Below, piece after piece: positions 7,448-9,614 of a stretch of DNA of 9,614 nucleotides; position 1 is the stretch's first letter, and every line of letters begins with the position of its first letter. Source of the stretch: an uncultured Eubacteriales bacterium (lineage in GTDB: Bacteria > Bacillota > Clostridia > Oscillospirales > Acutalibacteraceae); assembly GCA_934667575.1 (NCBI GenBank), contig CAKUME010000024.1:1-9614 (forward strand). Reading direction: 5' to 3'. The position numbers were made by a program, and so were the translations under genes. The notes beneath the pieces were generated by a model. That model had not been told where the DNA came from and searched no databases. It worked only from the letters and a program-made list of their open reading frames with translations.

Positions 7448-7465
7448 AAACCGGCGTGCCGGTTT
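7448..7465 (+). repeat. Perfect 18-bp palindrome in the iscS leader (hairpin or operator)
   Basis: AAACCGGCGTGCCGGTTT is an exact inverted repeat of 8 bases per arm around a central GT. It sits about 16 bases after the expected transcription start and 15 bases before the AAAGGAA ribosome binding site. As RNA it would form a 7-bp stem with a CGUG tetraloop; as DNA it is a good dimer-binding site. No T-run follows, so it is not a terminator. The binding factor, if any, is unknown; an Fe-S-responsive repressor is one possibility but none is encoded in the window. Confidence 0.6.
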
Positions 7466-7499
7466 GCACCATCCGGGCGAAAGGAACGTGAAAAAACGT

Positions 7500-8687
7500 A
7501 TGTATGTATACGCAGACAACGCAGCCACCACCAAGATGTCGCCAACGGCGCGCGCGGTGATGATCGACTGCATGGATAACCGCTGGGGCAACCCTTCCAG
7601 CCTGCACACCACCGGCCAGCAAGCCAAAGAAACGCTGGAGCACGCGCGGGCGCAAATTGCGCAGGGGCTCAACGCCCGCCCCGCCGAGATCACCTTTACC
7701 TCCGGCGGCAGCGAGGCCGATAATCAGGCGATTTTGTCGGCGGCGGCCATCGGCGCGAAAAAAGGCAAAAAACATATCATTTCCACCCGATTCGAGCACC
7801 ACGCCGTGCTGCACACGCTCCAAAAGCTCGAAAAACAGGGCTTTGAAGTCACGCTGCTCGACGTGCACCGCAACGGACTCGTCACCGCCGAACAGGTGCG
7901 CGACGCCATTCGCCCCGACACCGCGCTCGTGACCGTGATGTTTGCCAACAACGAAATCGGCACGGTGCAGCCCATTGCCGAAATCGGCGCGGTATGCCGC
8001 GAAAAGGGCGTGCTGTTTCACACCGATGCGGTGCAGGCGGCGGCGCATGTGGCCATTGACGTGCAGGCCATGCAGATCGACCTGCTGTCCATTTCCGGCC
8101 ACAAGTTCCACGGTCCCAAGGGCGTGGGCGCGCTCTATGCCAGCACCGGCATCCGGCTCATCCCGCTGATCGAGGGCGGCGCACAGGAGCGCGGCAAGCG
8201 CGCAGGCACCGAGGACGTGCCGGCCATTGCGGCCATGGGCGCGGCGTTTGCGGAGGGCGTGGCGCATCTGAACGAAAACGCCGCCCGCACCGCCCGGCTG
8301 CGCGACCGGCTGATCGACGGCTTGGCGCAAATTCCGCATTCGGTGTGCAACGGCGACCGCACGCACCGCGTGCCCGGCACGGTGAATTTCTGCTTTGAGG
8401 GCGTGGAGGGCGAATCGCTGCTGCTGCTGCTCGACGCACAGGGCATCGAGGCCTCCTCCGGTTCGGCATGCACCTCCGGCTCGCTCGACCCGAGCCATGT
8501 GCTGCTCGCGCTTGGCCTGCCCCACGAGGTGGCCCACGGTTCGCTCCGCCTTTCGATCAACGAAGAAAACACCGATGAACAAATTGACCATATTCTCCGG
8601 GTGGTGCCCGAAGTTATCGCCTATCTGCGCGGCATGTCGCCGGTGTGGGAAGAACTCGAAAACGGCACGCGCCCGCACATCATCTAA
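7500..8687 (+). CDS. iscS: Cysteine desulfurase, IscS/NifS family
   Basis: A 395-residue class V PLP enzyme of usual length. It removes sulphur from cysteine as a persulfide and hands it to the Fe-S scaffold. Visible features are the N-terminal YADNAATTKMSPTA, SGGSEADNQAI (cofactor phosphate loop), FEHHAVLHTL with the PLP-stacking His, VMFANNEIGTVQP, the Schiff-base lysine K202 in SGHKFHGPKGVGALY, and the catalytic C324 in SSGSACTSGSLDPSHVL, whose long loop is typical of group I (IscS/NifS) rather than SufS. ATG 7500 is preferred; a GTG in frame at 7488 is only 1-2 bases from the AAAGGAA site (7480-7486), although it would add just VKKR. The iscU-like gene follows after 36 bases with its own ribosome binding site, so they form an operon. 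Confidence 0.95.
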   Translation: MYVYADNAATTKMSPTARAVMIDCMDNRWGNPSSLHTTGQQAKETLEHARAQIAQGLNARPAEITFTSGGSEADNQAILSAAAIGAKKGKKHIISTRFEHHAVLHTLQKLEKQGFEVTLLDVHRNGLVTAEQVRDAIRPDTALVTVMFANNEIGTVQPIAEIGAVCREKGVLFHTDAVQAAAHVAIDVQAMQIDLLSISGHKFHGPKGVGALYASTGIRLIPLIEGGAQERGKRAGTEDVPAIAAMGAAFAEGVAHLNENAARTARLRDRLIDGLAQIPHSVCNGDRTHRVPGTVNFCFEGVEGESLLLLLDAQGIEASSGSACTSGSLDPSHVLLALGLPHEVAHGSLRLSINEENTDEQIDHILRVVPEVIAYLRGMSPVWEELENGTRPHII

Positions 8688-8723
8688 CCCCATTGCACGA
8701 AAAAGAAAGGAAGCAGACGGATT

Positions 8724-9179
8724 ATGTTATATAGCGAAAAGGTTATGGATCACTTTCAGCATCCCCGCAACGTGGGCAAGATGGACGACGCCGACGGCAT
8801 TGGCGAAGTGGGCAACGCCAAGTGCGGCGATATTATGAAGATGTATATCAAAGTGCGCGACGGCGTGATCACCGACGTCAAGTTCAACACGTTTGGCTGC
8901 GGCAGCGCAATCGCCACCTCCTCCATTGCCACCGAGATGATCAAGGGCAAGCCGATCGAGCAGGCGCTGGAGCTCTCGAACAAAGCGGTGGTGGAAGCGC
9001 TGGGCGGCCTGCCCGCGCACAAAATTCACTGCTCGGTGCTCGCGGAGGAAGCCGTGCGCGCGGCGGTGAAGGATTATTACGACAAAAACGGCATCGCCTA
9101 CGATGCGTCGCAATTCTGCTCCGGCCACTGCGAATGCTGCGGCTCCGAGTCGCACGACACGCACGACCACGCGGAATAA
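8724..9179 (+). CDS. iscU: Fe-S cluster scaffold protein, IscU/NifU N-terminal type
   Basis: A 151-residue scaffold on which Fe-S clusters are assembled with sulphur from the upstream desulfurase. It starts MLYSEKVMDHFQHPRNVGKM, the standard IscU opening. The three ligand cysteines are C34 (GNAKCGDIM, with D36), C59 (TFGCGSAIA) and C103 (KIHCSVLAEEA). The usual LPPVK-like segment for HscA is replaced by LPAHK, and no hscA/hscB is nearby. After the fold ends near residue 128 there is an extra tail rich in Cys and His (C132, H135, C136, C138, C139, H144, H147, H149), which may bind metal. AAAGGAAG (8706-8713) lies 10 bases before the ATG. A strong terminator closes the operon 20 bases after the stop. 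There is no iscR or mnmA next to it, unlike many Clostridia. Confidence 0.95.
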   Translation: MLYSEKVMDHFQHPRNVGKMDDADGIGEVGNAKCGDIMKMYIKVRDGVITDVKFNTFGCGSAIATSSIATEMIKGKPIEQALELSNKAVVEALGGLPAHKIHCSVLAEEAVRAAVKDYYDKNGIAYDASQFCSGHCECCGSESHDTHDHAE

Positions 9180-9199
9180 ACGCTTCCCCGCGACATATC

Positions 9200-9243
9200 G
9201 CGCTCTGTTTCCCGCACCGGGAAACGGGGCGCTTTTTGTTTTT
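9200..9243 (+). terminator. Strong intrinsic terminator of the iscS-iscU operon
   Basis: A 15-bp stem (9200-9214 with 9218-9232, including two G-U pairs) with a 3-base CAC loop is followed by TTTTTGTTTTT (9233-9243). The inner part GTTTCCCG/CGGGAAAC is perfect. It starts about 20 bases after the iscU stop. Confidence 0.92.
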
Positions 9244-9285
9244 CCCCGGCCGAAAAACCGCTGCGGGTGCCAAAACTTTTACCCC

Positions 9286-9314
9286 TTGCAAATGCCGCAT
9301 GGCTGTGTTATACT
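9286..9314 (+). promoter_or_regulatory. Sigma-A promoter of the GH95 gene
   Basis: TTGCAA (9286-9291, 4 of 6), a 17-base spacer and TATACT (9309-9314, 5 of 6), preceded by TGT to form an extended -10 element. The expected start is near 9321, giving a leader of about 35 bases. A short interrupted palindrome ATGCCGCAT (9292-9300) lies in the spacer and could be an operator, though it is short enough to be chance. I see no clear catabolite-repression (cre) box. Confidence 0.75.
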
Positions 9315-9355
9315 GGTTAGCACAAAAACATGGGAAATGAAAAGGAGCAAAAACA

Positions 9356-9614
9356 ATGCAAAAGCTATGGTATACCGCCCCCGCGCGCGCATGGGAAGAA
9401 GCGCTGCCGCTGGGCAACGGACGCATTGGCGCCATGGTGTTTGGCGCGGTGCAGCACGAAACGATCCTGCTCAATGAAATCACCCTGTGGAGCGGCCGCC
9501 CCGACGACCGCGACCGCCCCGACGCGTGGACGTTTCTGCCAAAAATCCGGCAGTTGATCCGCGAAGGCCGCCGCGCGGAAGCGCAGGCACTGATGGGCGC
9601 GCACTGGAATGCGC
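9356..9614 (+). CDS. Glycoside hydrolase family 95 protein, N-terminal fragment (alpha-L-fucosidase type)
   Basis: The frame from ATG 9356 stays open for 86 codons to the window edge. AAAGGAG (9341-9347) lies 8 bases before the ATG. The peptide begins MQKLWYTAPARAWEEALPLG and continues NGRIGAMVFGAVQHETILLN, then EITLWSGRP. The combination LWY..PA..W.EALP(L/I)GNGR.GAM.FG......LNE.TLWSG is the characteristic beginning of GH95 enzymes, mainly 1,2-alpha-L-fucosidases, with some L-galactosidases. No signal peptide precedes it, so the enzyme is probably intracellular. The catalytic (alpha/alpha)6 barrel lies outside the window, so activity cannot be confirmed. A fucosidase would suit a gut bacterium using host or milk glycans. 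It is unrelated in function to the upstream operon and separated from it by a terminator. Confidence 0.92.
   Translation, partial: MQKLWYTAPARAWEEALPLGNGRIGAMVFGAVQHETILLNEITLWSGRPDDRDRPDAWTFLPKIRQLIREGRRAEAQALMGAHWNA

Noticed and set aside
7488..7490. GTG as the iscS start codon
   Set aside because: It lies almost against the AAAGGAA ribosome binding site; the ATG at 7500 gives workable spacing. It cannot be fully excluded.
7446..8693. Long open frame (415 codons) on the minus strand opposite iscS
   Set aside because: It is antisense to a clearly conserved cysteine desulfurase; the peptide is rich in His, Arg, Ala and Gly, as expected from the complement of GC-rich codons, and shows no motif.

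Overview
The window looks like chromosome from a GC-rich, endospore-forming member of the Firmicutes, probably class Clostridia (an Oscillospiraceae-type gut or host-associated lineage would fit). The evidence is a clear spoIIR gene with a forespore-type promoter, AGGAGG-like ribosome binding sites, near-perfect sigma-A promoters, an hflX of Gram-positive type, an alaR/alaT-like pair as in Bacillus, a NifS/NifU-style iron-sulphur pair, and strong G/C bias at third codon positions. The lineage is an inference; no rRNA or tRNA is present to fix it.

Layout. Bases 1-865 (minus strand) carry a two-component system: an OmpR/PhoB-type response regulator followed, with a one-base stop/start overlap, by the N-terminus of its sensor kinase, which runs off the left edge. 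A divergent control region (about 866-1037) separates it from a plus-strand polytopic membrane protein resembling a GT-C/GT39-type glycosyltransferase (1038-2633), followed 60 bases later by the ribosome-associated GTPase gene hflX (2694-3956). A textbook sigma-A promoter overlaps the hflX stop codon and drives a structured leader and an operon: an Lrp/AsnC-family regulator, a PLP-dependent class I aminotransferase overlapping it by 4 bases, and ispE of the MEP isoprenoid pathway (4092-6644). Then come spoIIR (6752-7372), a second perfect sigma-A promoter with iscS- and iscU-like genes (7500-9179), a strong intrinsic terminator (9200-9243), and a third promoter with the start of a GH95 family glycoside hydrolase that runs off the right edge.

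How the parts work together. Most of the region is housekeeping: stress-responsive ribosome rescue (HflX), amino-acid transamination under a local Lrp-type regulator, IPP/DMAPP precursor synthesis, and Fe-S cluster assembly. The spoIIR gene is inserted between two vegetative operons and its promoter, a terminator-like double hairpin and its ribosome binding site are superimposed. A transcript arriving from ispE would bury the spoIIR ribosome binding site in the hairpin, whereas a transcript from the forespore promoter would start inside the hairpin and leave it open. This is the most interesting arrangement in the window. The second is the 5' leader of the Lrp-type regulator, which can fold into nested stems ending in a U-run.

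No mobile element, CRISPR array, tRNA or rRNA is visible, and there is no gene-free stretch longer than about 170 bases. The window is mainly ordinary core genome; I see no convincing novel multi-gene system.
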